This document shows positions 11,688-24,158 of a DNA stretch of 64,000 nt, piece after piece. The first letter of the stretch is position 1, and each line of letters starts with the position of its first letter. This DNA is from Ulota crispa (taxonomy: Eukaryota; Streptophyta; Bryopsida; Orthotrichales; Orthotrichaceae): NCBI GenBank assembly GCA_963920765.1, contig OY987250.1, positions 17,600,409-17,664,408 of the forward strand, given 5' to 3'. A model generated the notes under the pieces. The model was not told where the DNA came from, did no database searches, and was given only the letters and a program-made list of their open reading frames with translations. Position numbers and translations under genes: made by a program.

Positions 11688-12210
11688 GCTTCGTAGTAGG
11701 AGTCAAGGCCATGAAAACTTGGGGCCATTTTGACCAAAATTTTAGTCCAAATGGTCTCAAGAACAGCCCCAAGCGCCTATTATATCCAACTCTCTTATGT
11801 GTAAAGGCTTTGAGGCCAAAGAGTTGAGACCACTAGAGTGAAATTTGAAAATTTCAAGAGAAAAGGGATAAAAAAAGAAACAAAGGATAATCATTGATAT
11901 TTTTACTCCATCCTACAATGTTGAGTATCTCAAAAAAAATGATTTTTATTGAAAAATTCATATTTTAATAAAATATGATAAGGGGCCTGCCAAAATTGGC
12001 TTCACATTTGTAGGAGACCCAATTTCTAAAGTTGGGATTATATCAAATCCTGTCTCTTAAATATTAAAATATGTTCTAAAAAATTAGCCTTGCCTCCTAG
12101 TGTAAAGGCCTTGAGGATGGTTTCAGGATATGAAGCAACGAGGTTCTAGTATTGGGCATGTCAAATGCTGGAAACAAGCCTTGACTTGTAGTATAAAGCG
12201 GCGCTTAGTG
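11688..12210. repeat. Possible diverged TIR element
   Basis: Left CGTAGTAGGAGTCAAGGCC and right CCTTGACTTGTAGTATAAAG are partly complementary about 500 bp apart. The interior is AT-rich and unrecognised. It may be an old element. Confidence 0.35.
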
Positions 12211-13531
12211 CATTGATCTTGATTTTTGCATTAATTTACTTGTACATTTATTCGTGTCTTTCTTGCTTGGAAAAAAACTTGTAGTACAAGACTAAATCAA
12301 ACATTCCCCCAAAAATAAATTCAAGTCACTCCCAAAGTTTGGGTAGAATCGGCAGTTAGTGTATTCTCAACCGATTGATATTCCAAAGAAATCGGTTGGA
12401 ATTTTAAATTACCAGATGAAAACCAGTACTTTTTTTTCCAAAATTCCTAGTTACAATATATAGAAATTTTACAAGAAATAACCAGTGCATGCAAGTGAAA
12501 ATCCAGTTGAAATTGGGAAATGCCGGATTTCAACCTGTGAAGCTAAAATTTCTCACCCAACACTGGTCACTCCACGTAACCACTCCCACTAGTACAAAAA
12601 AACAAAAGTAAAGAAAGCAAAAAATGGAAGGAAATAACAATCCCAAATTGGTTGTAAACTCAGGAGTGAAACATCGACCGGCTATCAAAATATTTGGCCC
12701 AAAAGCACAAATGGTAAACCGAGTAACCAACTTAATTAAAAATCATGGAATACATGTTGCCACTAATGTTAAGTAGAATAAGATAAAAAAAACAAACAAT
12801 CATACAATTCCTGGCTGGCTTTCTTGAAAGGCCACTGGAATCAACAAATCGTCTTGTTAATGTCCAAAAAAGGCGATTTTAAAAACGAAAGCTTCGTCTA
12901 TATCTGGAATGCCTTTGAAGTAGCCCAATAAAAAACACTTAAAGAAATTGAATAAAAAAAAAGAAAAGTGGGCAAGGGGGGGATTGTACCGGTACTATTG
13001 CAGATACACCGTTGTACGTACAAATATTCGGTACGTAGCGCGTATGCGTCGGGAATAGGCGGGCCGAACATACTCGATCACCATTCACGAGGCAGCAGGA
13101 TTTTATGAAAATTTTGACGCCTAGTTATAAACAGCAATGCCATTAATGCGTGTTCCTGTCATTCTCCCAATTTAGCCTGCTTGTTTGAAAGTCCCTCCGT
13201 GTACCCGGCAACCGCCTCGCTTGCAGCTCCTCCCCCGGACCCCACACTCTTTATTACGTCCTCTCTCCTCCCTACCAAGGTCCCTCTCTCTCTCTCCTCC
13301 CAAATCTCTCCCCAGATTACTGTCTCTTTGTAGTAGCCTTGAATTTTACCGTCTTTCCGTTGCGGTTGTGTCAACTTGGTATCTCCGGAGTTGTTGGATG
13401 CCAAACCTGGTGGCGAGTATGGAGTCCGGAGTGTTGAGGCGGTGAAGAATTGGACAAGTTTTACAGGGATTGTGCTCAAGTGGCCAATGCTGGAATTTGG
13501 AGGAGGGTGGTAGTGAGACGTGGGAGGGATC
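12211..13531 (+). promoter_or_regulatory. Upstream region and 5' leader of the MOCO-sulfurase-like gene
   Basis: The AT-rich flank gives way to GC-richer, non-repetitive DNA at about 12990. A strongly CT-rich leader (13250-13320, with a run of TCTCTCTCTC) precedes the proposed start at 13532. A transcription start cannot be placed. Several short upstream ATGs are present (for example 13450 and 13470) and could act as upstream frames. Confidence 0.4.
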
Positions 13532-15649
13532 ATGTTTCACAAGTTTGGCAAGCTGCGATCCGGGTTACGTGCTCACGCTCTGGTATGTTTTTGAGCCGAG
13601 CTCACATTGGCTGCAGTCTCTCGCCAATCGGAGCTTTCTGTTGGCTCAGTTTTGTGTGTGTGTCTTTGTTACGTTTCCGGTGATGGGTTTTGTGGCATGA
13701 GATTTATGGTGAGAGTTGTGATGGGATTTCAGGTCGAGAGTGACAATGAGCGACCCATGTATCCGCCGCAATCTGGCACCAAGAAGCATACGATACGAAG
13801 CATTTTGAGAGGCGAGGATCCGGGGTACGCCACCGAGAGCTTATCCCGAGCGACCACGATGAAATCCGTGGCGTCGAAGAAGCTGCATCGGAGTAAGCAC
13901 ACCATCGACACGACGCTGATTCCCGCGTCGCAGGAGTCAGCGAGACGTCCGCGGAGTCCTGTTTCTGTCGCTAGCAGGAAGAGCGTGGAATTCATCAGGG
14001 AGCACACTCAACCCAAAAGCTGGACAGCGGAAGTGGCGAGCGCGGTTCACGATAACGGCGACAGTCGTCGCAAAAGCTGCGAGCCCGTGTTGAGATCCCA
14101 GCCCCGCTATGGTGACCACTCAGACCGGAGCTGGACGTGCGAGTCATCGTCGTCCACCACCGACGACGACGAGCACCTCGAGCGGTCCATGTCGGATCAG
14201 TCGGAAGCAGAAGGCAGTGCCGACGAAGACTCGGAGTACGCCGATGCGGAGGAGAAGTTCCTGCAAGCGAACACGGCGTTTTTCGAAACACTCGCGCTGG
14301 AGAACATCCGGCGCGACCAGTATCCGAAGCTGGCGCTGCACCGCCACGTGTACATGGACTACGCGAGCCTGGCGCTCTCGTCGCGGTTCCAAATGGAAGA
14401 GCACATGCGACTGGTGATGGCGGGAGGGCACATGTTCGGGACGAAGTCAACTTCTGTGACGGAGTACGCGGCTATGGCACAATCTAGGTTGTTGAAGATA
14501 CTCCACACCAGTCGGTCGGTGTACACAACCGTCTTCACGACGGGGCTCAAAGCTTCGTACCGCTTGGTTGCGAACGCGTATCCGTTTCAAAAGAACAGCC
14601 CTATGTTGTTGTGTCAAGACAACCATGACGCGGTGAACCAGCTGATTGCGGCGGCAGTGAAGGCGGGAGGGAAACCTGTCATGGCGCCCTTGGAAGAATC
14701 CGACCTGTCCATGTCCAGAGCGACCATTCGGCCATTGATGAAGCGGCACATGTTCCAACCTGGCGGCAGCTTGTTCGTCTACCCCGCGCAATCCAGCCTC
14801 ACGGGTATTCGCCACTCCATGCATTGGATTGTGAAGGCGCGCAAATCCGACTGGCACGTTCTGCTCGATGCTTCAACCCTTCTACCAACAGGAAATCTCG
14901 ATTTGTCGCAACATCAACCGGATTTCGTCCTTGGATCCTTTCAGAATATAGTCGGGTATCCTTCGGGTATGGGGTTTTTGCTTGTTAGGCGAGCGAGCTT
15001 CACGGTGTCATCGCATGCGAACGCCATCGGTCTGACGCCGAAGCCGTCGCCGAGCAACGCGAAGTATGTGCACATCGTTGCGGAAGACGAGAGCCTGTCG
15101 AAGTTGTCGTTCGCCGGGCTTGATCTGGGACTGCAGCACTTGCAATCGGTCGGCCTGGACGACATCGCCACGCGCGTTTCGGCGCTCGCGACCTGGATGG
15201 TGCACAAGCTCAAGGGACTTCGGCACATCGACCCGCCTGATTGGAGCTTGGCGAACGTGTACAGTCCCTACATGGCGGAGAATCGGGGGAACATCATCTC
15301 GTTCAACGTGCTTGACAGTACCGGTGAGGTCGTTTTGCCGACGCTGGTGCAGCGATTGGCGGCGAAGAACCAGATCACTCTCGCAGTGGGATCGTTCCAC
15401 AACCCCGGGGTTGCGAATCTGCTTGGATCCGTGAAGGAGAGGGTGAAGAGCATCGGTGTCTTCGAGCAGATGCCGAAGTTCCATTGCGTCCAAGTGTCGC
15501 TTGGCCCGATGTCGAATTTTGAAGATGCTTACCGTGTGTTGCAGTTCATCACCAAGTTCCGAAACCAGGACTACGTTTCCATGGCGGCCCTTGGGTTTAT
15601 GGAAGAAGCGCAGCTTTCTGCTCTCTCGCAATTGGACGACGACAGATAA
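13532..15649 (+). CDS. MOCO-sulfurase-like PLP-fold protein, two exons
   Basis: The proposed model is exon 1 13532-13582, intron 13583-13732 (GTATGT...TTTCAG, phase 0) and exon 2 13733-15649, giving 655 residues. Without splicing, the start at 13532 meets a stop at 13592; the open frame itself could also start at 13607. The N-terminal ~190 residues are Ser/Arg- and then acid-rich and look disordered. From about residue 200 the sequence follows the class V aminotransferase-like N-terminal domain of molybdenum cofactor sulfurase: VYMDYASLALSSRFQ (Tyr224 region, in place of the YLDHAG-type motif), an Asp in LLDASTLLPTG (Asp396, the PLP-ring-binding position) and GSFQNIVGYPSGMGFLL. In that last motif the Schiff-base Lys of SFYK-type sulfurases is replaced by Asn422. 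There is no C-terminal MOSC domain. It belongs to the plant family of MOCO-sulfurase-like 'PLP-dependent transferase' proteins of unknown function, and catalysis by the usual mechanism is doubtful. Confidence 0.88.
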
Positions 15650-17684
15650 GAATTAGGGTTCTCATCATCATCGCCTTCCTCAGCAATGTACCATGAAAAC
15701 CTGTTGCGTAATTCTGCCAGATCTCACCGCCTGTTGTAAAATATGTGGTCGAATGTCGGAGAGTGCTATGCCGCACCAAGTTTGCACATGTACTGTACAT
15801 CATTTTTGCTCGACCACAGACAGAGCCGGCGGCGTCCCCCGAATGTTACGATATTCTGACCATCACAGAAAAAGGCTTGCCGATCTGCGAGACGCCGCTG
15901 CTCTTGCAAGAGCGCTTGCGAACGCCGAAGTCGTGAACCATAAGAGCCAGCACGCAAATCTGCTTCCTCCGTTGCAGGCTTTTGTCACTTACGATCGACC
16001 GCTGAGCTGGTGACGGGGAAAAGCTGAGCTGGCGATGGGGAAGCTGAGCTGGCGCTGAGATCATCAGCACGCCGAGTGTAGTTACCTGGTATAGTGTCCC
16101 CTGCCGGGGTTCAACTGGCAATTCAGGAATGATATCAATATTTTTTTGCTTCATTCCTTCTGTAAAATTGCTATTCTTTGTATCAATATTCAGCCACATA
16201 TTCCTGACAATTTTGGGTCCCAAAGTCACTTGTGTGCTTGAGTTCAGAATTGTAGAACAAGTGTGCTCACTTGTGAGTTTTTATTCTAAGGCGTTGTATT
16301 GTTGATGTTTGCTTCTATTGACTTGAAGTAGTAGGTGTTTGTCTTTTTTTAAATTTCTAGAGTGTTTTTCTCAGCCTTGTGTGTAGGTTATCAAACTTGT
16401 AGAAAGAATTGGATTTTTTTCTCACTTTACTTTTCGCAATCACGAAAATTGTGTCATTAATATTATGTGGTTACTAGTATTGTGTGTTCAGTTGATTTGA
16501 TCCTTCTATGGATACACTGATCAGTTCTCACACCGCCCTTTCTCATCTGAGCGCAGTTCTAAGTTCCAATGGATTTTGCAATCTGTTCCCTTGTTTTTAC
16601 AGAGATGTGTTCTAGTAATTGGTTGAGAATCTATGAGGCTAGAGATTTTGTTGTTGGAAAGAAATTGTTAGTAGTGTGGGCTAACAACAGGTTTGGCCAA
16701 AAATGATTCTATAGAAATGGAAGTTAAAATGAATGGGAGATCATTTTTCAAAATCAGATCATTTTTACAGTAAAATACTTAATGAAAATTTTCCAGTTTT
16801 AAAATCTGTATTTGTGTGATATGTAATGAACCTGCTATTCACCTACACTAAGGGCTGCTTCAAACTTTGTTGAGAGGTCAAAGAAATGGGTTGAAAATAG
16901 GTAATAGAATATTGTTTCTGACATCTTTGGCTACCCTTAGTGTGAAGTCTCTAGAGGCCAAGTCCAAAGACCAAACTTTTGGTAATGAGCTTTCACGGCC
17001 TCTCAACTTGAATGGCCATGGTGTGAAGTTGCCAAGCCCAAACTCCCAGGCCATAGCATTTATTAGACCTTCCAAATCTAATGGCCAAGACCTTGTAAGC
17101 ATTTGATTATTTTATGAAAACAATGTGATGGCCTCTCAACCATAGTTTGGGTCTCCATTTTTACTTGAGCCAAACTTTTCTTAGAGGCCGTTGCTTTAGA
17201 TGATAAAGTGCTACCATGTAGGCATTTGGAGGATGACGGCTTTTGGAGTTTGACCTCTAGTGTGAAGGGTCGAGAGGCCAAACTCTTGATTCCTTGCAAT
17301 CTGATTGGTGGAACCAACAACCTCTTGACCTTTGGCCATAGTGTGAAGTGACCTTCAATAGTGCACTGAGGTTGTCTCACATTAAGTTCTTCAAATTTTA
17401 CACTATATAAATACTTATTGATATTACAATAAATTTTATTAATGTTTTTTGCTATAAACAACTTTCAACAACATTAAGGACTTGATAGCAACAACGTTGT
17501 GGAAAAATAAAATAACTTTATCTAGGTTGCAAATCATGCAAATTCCTAATATTTAGAGATTGATATGTAACTTCAAGTGGCCAAGCAATGAGTCATGAAA
17601 TAAATTGCAAAAGTAACTTAAATGCATCATTTAGAGTACAATATACATGTAATTGTGAGTTATTAAAAAAAGATGTCATCTCTT
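15650..17684 (+). other. 3' flank of the MOCO-sulfurase-like gene, then intergenic
   Basis: 15650 to about 16260 is still GC-richer and probably holds the 3' untranslated region. It contains three copies of a unit of about 20 bp, AAGCTGAGCTGGCGATGGGG-like, at 16001-16056. From 16300 the sequence is AT-rich. 16850-17360 carries several AGAGGCCAA-type blocks in both orientations and may be an old TIR element. No further gene was seen. Confidence 0.4.
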
Positions 17685-17688
17685 TTAA

Positions 17689-18332
17689 CCCCTCACTGCC
17701 CAAGGGGCCCAAACTGGGCCCCTTTGAATTTTATTCAAAGATTTGTAACATTTTTTCAAGATTTTTTTTAGTGATTATTATTATTTTTAAATTCATATTG
17801 AAGTCTAGTTTTAGCATCAAGAGTTTGATTTTGAAAATGAATTAAAATAATTTCTCTATTCAAGATTTTGTGCAAGGGTGTCCATTGCAAATCTTCACTT
17901 TCTAGTGTTGAAGGATCATGGAAATGAGCCTCAAGTACACTAGAACTTGAAGAAAAAATCACATTAAAAATTCAATTCAAAAAATTGTAGAATAGATTTT
18001 GAGAAGCCGTAAATTGATTGGGGTTATGCATGTTATACTTTACATACTCATATTTTTTTGGTAACCTCAATTTTAGGTTTGAGATGAAAATTGAAGATTG
18101 AAAGACTTCAAATCACTTTTGCAATTTTAACACCCTCATGGTCAAACATTATAATCTTTCAAGCTATAAATGATATTGTTGTGATTTCCTTTCCTATGTG
18201 ATTTATAACATGTCTATTTTGAATTTGTATAGTTACCTTTAAAAAAAATTGAAAAGATTGATCAAAATGCCAACATTTGTTCACTTTCAAGCAAATTTTG
18301 AGATACTCAAAAATATCATGGGCGGTGAGGGG
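17689..18332 (+). mobile_element. Family C TTAA-flanked element, copy 1
   Basis: TTAA at 17685-17688 is followed by CCCCTCACTGCCCAAGGGG. The right end is GGGCGGTGAGGGG followed by CTAA (decayed TTAA). The body blocks CAAGATTTTGTGCAAGGG, GAAATGAGCCTCAAGTAC and CACTTTCAAGCAAATTTTGA are shared with copies at 21749, 53702 and 55527. Its length is 644 bp and it has no transposase. Confidence 0.8.
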
Positions 18333-18566
18333 CTAAGATGCAAACTCATTTCTGCAAACACAACTTTAAACTAAAATTTATCTTAGGAGGTTTTTTCGTA
18401 TATCTGCTTTAATAATTCTTCTAAATTGCAAATTCTACCAATGTTAGGCTAGACTGCTATATGATACACTTGCCCAAAAGTATTTCAAATATAAAATTAC
18501 AAACCATATTAAAAATCAATCAACCCAACACGGGCTGGTTGGCGACACGGGCTGGTTGACAATCAG

Positions 18567-18894
18567 TAAGGTAGGAACACTCATAAGCGTTAGTGTAAGG
18601 GTTTTGAACACGATTACTATTAATAAACATCTAGTAAATTATAAGATTTTATTAGCAACAAAAAAATAATTAGTTTGCACTTTTGAATGTATTATTTGGA
18701 TATTGTGACAATAAGTTGTGAGTTTTTAAAGAGCAAATTGCCATTGTACCCATAACCAACATTAAGGTTTCATGTTCACATGTTGTACATTCTTGTAATT
18801 ACATCTATTTACTTCTACAAACTTTCCAAGATTTTAGAGGTAACGGTTATGGGGACACTAACACTTATGGGTGTTCTTACCTTAAGTGTTAAAC
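18567..18894 (+). mobile_element. Family G TIR element, copy 2
   Basis: TAAGGTAGGAACACTCATAA on the left faces CTTATGGGTGTTCTTACCTTA on the right. The interior matches the other family G copies, including GGTTTCATGTTCACATGTTG. It is non-coding. Confidence 0.75.
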
Positions 18895-20003
18895 CCCAAG
18901 TTTTCTAGCTAAGGTAGACAAACCCATATCAAGGTTTGGGGTACCTCTTGGTTTTGGAAAATTCCAAAAAAAAATCAATAAGGTTAGCTTTTCAACAACC
19001 TATCATGAAAAGTAATTTTTGTGAAAAGGGCAAAGCTGCAACTCATAGGGTCTCTGTAAGCAACTCTAGACTAACCTTGAAACTGCTTGGATGTGTTTCT
19101 ATAATGGCACTTGACGGTCCCAATCCCAATACTCCCAAAGCAGCTTAGCAACTATTATGTGGCAAGATTTGCTTGAGCAAGCAATGTTCATTGCTCCACT
19201 TTGGATTCATTAGTGGACAATGAACACCTCAAAAATAGGGTGCAAAATTAGAGAGCAGTTGAGAATGGGTGTTTCTACATTACTAAAAAAAATCATTGTT
19301 GCAAGTGAAAATGCGCCATGTATGGTGTCAGAGTTCATCCGGACTGTTATGAATAGCCGCATGGTCATAGGGTTAGATATTATGAGTTTCATCAAAAACC
19401 AGTCAAGGTCCGGGAGATATTTGAGTTTTTTCAGCTGATTTCCTTTTATTTCCCGTGTTAAACCGGTTTATCAAGGAACTAATTTGGCTATTTTCTCTAT
19501 TTCATACTATGAATAAAGATTGTAAACCAATTTTCAATTGACTTTAATAAATTGCAATTGCAAATGGTTTTTTCTCATTTTAACTGGCTAGCTTTTAACT
19601 AGTTGTCATTACTTCCTGTACTATAGAGACCACCATTACACTATGCTCATATTGATATTTAATGTTGGTAACACTAGTTACAAAGTTCCACAACATTATT
19701 AGTGTTATTGACATGGCACTACATGTCAAGATAAACATTATTTGTCAATTAAATTTCCAACTAAAATTGTAAATTAATACCGCAATAGTTTAGCATGCAT
19801 TAAAGAAGTTTTCAACATCAACACTAATTATCAAAATGAAGATCAGCTATAAGTTAAATGAGAATTAGAGTGAACTTTATGACAAGGTAAATAACAATAA
19901 CTAACAAAACACTAAACTTTTTTATCATTTTAGGTCTTTTCAAATATTAGGTTTATAAGCAAGTGTTCCAAGAAATTCAAATAGGACCAAGGAAATCTTT
20001 CAA
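18895..20003. other. Intergenic DNA, no gene seen
   Basis: AT-rich sequence. 19395-19620 is rich in ACCGGTTT/AACTGGC-like motifs resembling the hAT-like module at 24311. 19655-19800 shares blocks, inverted, with 11390-11500. No gene was recognised. Confidence 0.4.
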
Positions 20004-20882
20004 CACCTAAAGGACCACGGCCTTTATTTTGTCAAAAGACACTCATAACTGCCACTTCTATGGCAAAGAGTAAAAAGTTTGAAAATTGGTCTTTTGCATT
20101 TCTAACCATAGGATCTTGTACTAGACTAGTATAAAAACATGTTGTACAAAATTCAAGAACTTTGACCGCATAGATTGGAAGATATATGCATTCAAAATGT
20201 AAAAAAACAAGGATTTTTGCACCCTGCATGACTAGATTATTTAACTATGAACTTTTGAACTTAAATTTCTTGCACCACATAGTTTGGAACTTTATTTTTT
20301 TGTGGTGGGAAGTTGAGTTGGGAATCTTGGGAAAAAATTTATAAAAAAACTTGATTTTCATTCCATAAAAAACATTAGGTAGAAGAAAGTATGAAATTGA
20401 ACAAAAACTTAAATTGTTAGTAACCATGCAATGGAATTGAAAAGCAATAATCCCAATGGTAAGATTGTTCTAGACTGCAAACTTCATCCTTTCTAACAAT
20501 TTTTTTTGTTTATAAGTTATTTTTTCAAGAAGATGCTTGAATTGCCCAAAAAGCAAGATCGTCCATAACTTTCTCATAACTAGTCCAAATGGAATGAATA
20601 AAAGTTGTAGATGTAGACAAAGATATACTCTATGAGAAAAAATAAATTAAAAAAAATTCAAGTTTTGTTAAAAAAAAATTGCTGCCCGGACTCCCCAAAT
20701 TTGTGCTTATTTGGGCATAACTTTTGCTTCGTGGCATGGATTGGAAGAAAAAGCATATTCCCCAAAAGTTAATGTGTCTTCCAATTTTCAAAAGAATTCA
20801 AAAAATCAGGATAAAAATTGAGGCCGTAGATACTTGCTCAAAATCCTATTTGTCCCTCGTAGGAACAATGGTCCTTTAGGGG
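20004..20882 (-). mobile_element. Family A TTAA-flanked element, copy 1
   Basis: The left end CACCTAAAGGACCACGGCC follows TCAA (decayed TTAA). The right end TGGTCCTTTAGGGG precedes TTAA (20883-20886). The whole element is the inverse of 25261-26202, sharing for example TTTTGTCAAAAGACACTCA and TTGTCCATAACTTTCTCATA-type blocks. It is 879 bp and non-coding. Confidence 0.8.
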
Positions 20883-20886
20883 TTAA

Positions 20887-21744
20887 GCACCACAAATTTA
20901 CCTCATTTTGACAGGGACTACCTTTTACACTAAAAAATATTGAGTGAAAAGTGGATGAAATTGTCAAATCCTTGTCACGGAAACACCAGGTCTGCTTCAA
21001 TTTGGATGGAGCATATTAATATTAGCTAAGTATATGGGTGAATGTGCACAAATGAGATGATTTTTTTTTCATTTTCCAACACTTACGTTCATTCTAGGGT
21101 ACGTGTTGCTCAATGAATGGAAAATAGAAGTAAAATCCCTGAACGGAACCATTTGCCTCACTGTAGCCGTTTCTACTCTCAATGAAGGGGGTTACCGAAA
21201 TAACAATGATGATGCTGTAAAGTTATTACAGCGAATCCGAAAATTTACCGTTAGAGTGGAAGACGTTGCATGATAGACAGTTACACTAATTGAGAAGTAA
21301 TTTGTAGTAGCAGTGCAAGATAGGCACGGTCAGTGTGCAGGGAGATTTTGGGCTTTTACGGCAGAAAGCCTACATTTCTCATTTCATTTTCATCCGGTAT
21401 TCCAGTGGATGCACCGGCTATTCCCTCCATACTTACACTATATTTAGAAAAATTTCAAAAATTAATCGGTTTTTAATTAGTTGATTTAGATATCAATTGA
21501 TTTTTCGCACATTTCATTTGGCTATCTTTCTATTGTTTTTCGTCTCTCCTCTAAATAGTATATTTTGTGATTTTTGTGTCAACGGAAAGCCCTCAATAAT
21601 CTGCCTTTATCTATGAAAATTGCAAACTACCAAATAAGAGGAACTCTTTTTTATCAACTAATTCAAAAATAGTTACTTTGAGAATTTATGAACACACCAG
21701 ACAAGAGACCGAATGACCAAAACTACCATGAGAAGTAGATAGTA
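20887..21744. other. Intergenic DNA with a hAT-like module
   Basis: No gene was seen. 21328-21560 resembles the hAT-like MITE at 24311-24534 (CAGTGTGCAGGGAGATTTTG, CCTACATTTCTCATTTC, then CATCCGGT...GTGGATGCAC). Its right end is truncated. Confidence 0.5.
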
Positions 21745-21748
21745 TTAA

Positions 21749-22397
21749 CCCCTCTGACGCCCAAGGGGCTCAAATTGCACCCCTCTCAATTTCATTCAGA
21801 GATGGGCAACGTTTGCTCAAGATTTTTTTTTAGTGGTTATTATTATTTTAATTTCTCATTGAAGTCTCAATTTAGCATCAAAAGTCTGATTTTGAAAATG
21901 AATTACTGTGATTTGTGTATTCAAGATTTTGTGTGCAAGGATGTTCATCGCAAATCTTCATTGTTTAGTTTTGAAGGCTCTTGGAAATGAGCCTCAAGTA
22001 CATTAGAACTTGGAGAAAAGATCACATTAAAATTTTAATTTAAAAAATTGTAGAATAGATTTTGAGAAGTTGTAAATTGATTGGGGTTGTGCATGTTATA
22101 CTTTACATACTCATATTTTTTTGGTACTTTCAATTTTAGGTTTGAGATGCAAAAAGAGGATTGAAAGACTTCAAATCACTTTTGTAGTTTTAACACCCTC
22201 ATAATCAAACATTATAATTTTTCAATCCATAAATGATTTTGTTGTGATTTCTTTTCCTATGTGATCTATAACATGTCTACTTTGAATTTGTACGGTTGCA
22301 CTTCAAAGAAAACTAATCAAGTTGATCATAATGCCAACATTTTGTTCACTTTCAAGCAAATTTTGAGATACCCAAAAATACTAGGGACATTGAGGAG
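21749..22397 (+). mobile_element. Family C TTAA-flanked element, copy 2
   Basis: TTAA 21745-21748, then CCCCTCTGACGCCCAAGGGG. The right end is GGGACATTGAGGAG followed by TTAA 22398-22401. The body is collinear with 17689-18332. It is 649 bp and non-coding. Confidence 0.8.
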
Positions 22398-22401
22398 TTA
22401 A

Positions 22402-22877
22402 GAGCATCATCAACTCAAAACAATGATGAGACTCTATCATTTCTTTTGAAGGAGTTGGTTGTGTGGGAGTTGAAGGTATTTTTAGGGTCTCGATGGAATC
22501 AAGGCAATGCAAAACCATGACAAGGCCCAGTCAATATGACCTTCCTACATTGCAGATTCGCTCGTTTGTCAATGCCCTCAGTAGTGTGTGCTCAAATGTC
22601 ACATTGGCTTCTTTGCAACAACTCTAAGTTCTCATGCGCTAGACAAATGCTACATTGACTTCTTTGCAGTAATTCTAAATTCTCATGCCCTAAAAAGAGT
22701 TTTGCATAGGAGCCACTATGGCACAAATGCTTTGAATTGGCAAGTGTACAGTGCCTGAAACTGTGACAAGAGTGGGCAAAATCAACGTGTTATTGAGATT
22801 AGAATAATTTTGAATGAAAAAAGTGCAAGAACAACCTATCCTCAATCCCATCTAGTATTTCCGGGTTGACAATGCCC
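22402..22877. mobile_element. Probable Tourist-like MITE on a TTAA boundary
   Basis: The left end GAGCATCATCAACTC and the right end GGGTTGACAATGCCC are imperfectly complementary (about 11 of 15). TAA flanks both sides (22399-22401, 22878-22880). The left TAA is part of the TTAA that ends the family C copy, so this element seems to have inserted at that boundary. Confidence 0.55.
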
Positions 22878-22880
22878 TAA

Positions 22881-24158
22881 GAAGAAGCATTTATGTTACT
22901 AGAAAAAATTCCTGAAGTCCTTATTAAACCATGAAGGACCAAGCGTTTGTTTTACGGACACTTGTGAACTCGGGTAAGGTCATGATCTATGATTTCATTG
23001 GATGTTCTTAAAACTGTTACACATGGTGCAAATATGTATTTTTCAAGTGGAAATGTAAATTTTTCCCCAATTGGATGCCCGATTCAAAAATTATGCTGGC
23101 CAAAAATTAAGGCAGTTTGAGTAGTTTTGGCATCTTTGGAGAATCTTATGCTAAAACTCTCATCATCTTTTGAAATTTGGCATGTATGTAACTAAAAAAA
23201 CATAATGTACAATTGTAAAAAAAATAAAAATGAACTCTCACATCACATTTTGAAGGGAACCAAATTTTGTTAACCATGTTTGGGCAGTTTCAAGAAAAAA
23301 CATCTTCTCCTAAATTCAAGCCTTATGATTTTGCTATTTATAAATTCAAAGTTTTTGGAATTTTTTTTCATATTTCAAATGTTTGTCTCTAAATTTCTGC
23401 CATTCCAATTTCAAATAAATGACTTCCTCATTGCACAAGAAATTATGAAAAAATGACTAGCGTATTGCCAATTCACTTAACCTCATTGCATTGCAAGGTG
23501 ATTTAGAATAAGATAAATTCTATATTTGCATGAATGAACCTAGCATCATATACTTATGAATGGTCAAAAACCTCAATTTTGTGTAGAGCAAAGTTTAAGT
23601 CTATGATTGTTCAAATTCTATTGACCTTGATGTTTTACAAGAATAAAAAAATTTGATTTTCTCACTTCAAACGTTATAATCTTTCAATCCATGCGGTCAA
23701 ATAGGCTCAAGCTTTTAGATAAATATTTTACCATACTTTTGAACCGCTGAAATTCCCAAACAAAAATTCAATTTTCATTGTTGATTAATATACCAAGAAA
23801 ATGCAGTTTTTGATAATAGGGGTAGTCACGGTTGAGTTTGAGCATTCTCAATCTTCACGGAAAACTAATGTGCCGGGTTGTCTGCGACTCACGCAAGGCT
23901 AGTTCCATGAAGATTGAGAAAAAAAATTCTCCTCCCCTAAGCGTGGAGAAATGGCTTGAGAATATTATTTGCATGAGAACTCTTACCATGGTCCTTCTAT
24001 TTACTTGCTCGTGAATTGCTTTTCACCCTTACTTTTTTTGCTCCTCCAATTGGTGGCCGTGTTGCCTTCCTCTAAGTAAAACATTCTCCATTCTTCATTC
24101 TTCATTCTCCATCACTCACAAAAGGGGTGTCACACCTCCTTCCATGAAGAAGTGCTAA
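22881..24158. other. Intergenic DNA, no gene seen
   Basis: AT-rich sequence with only short open frames. Nothing recognised. Confidence 0.4.

Noticed and set aside
13994-15656. Several 60-200-codon frames on both strands inside the MOCO-sulfurase-like gene
   Set aside because: They are shadow frames in GC-rich coding sequence, with no domain of their own. The plus-frame protein has clear family motifs.
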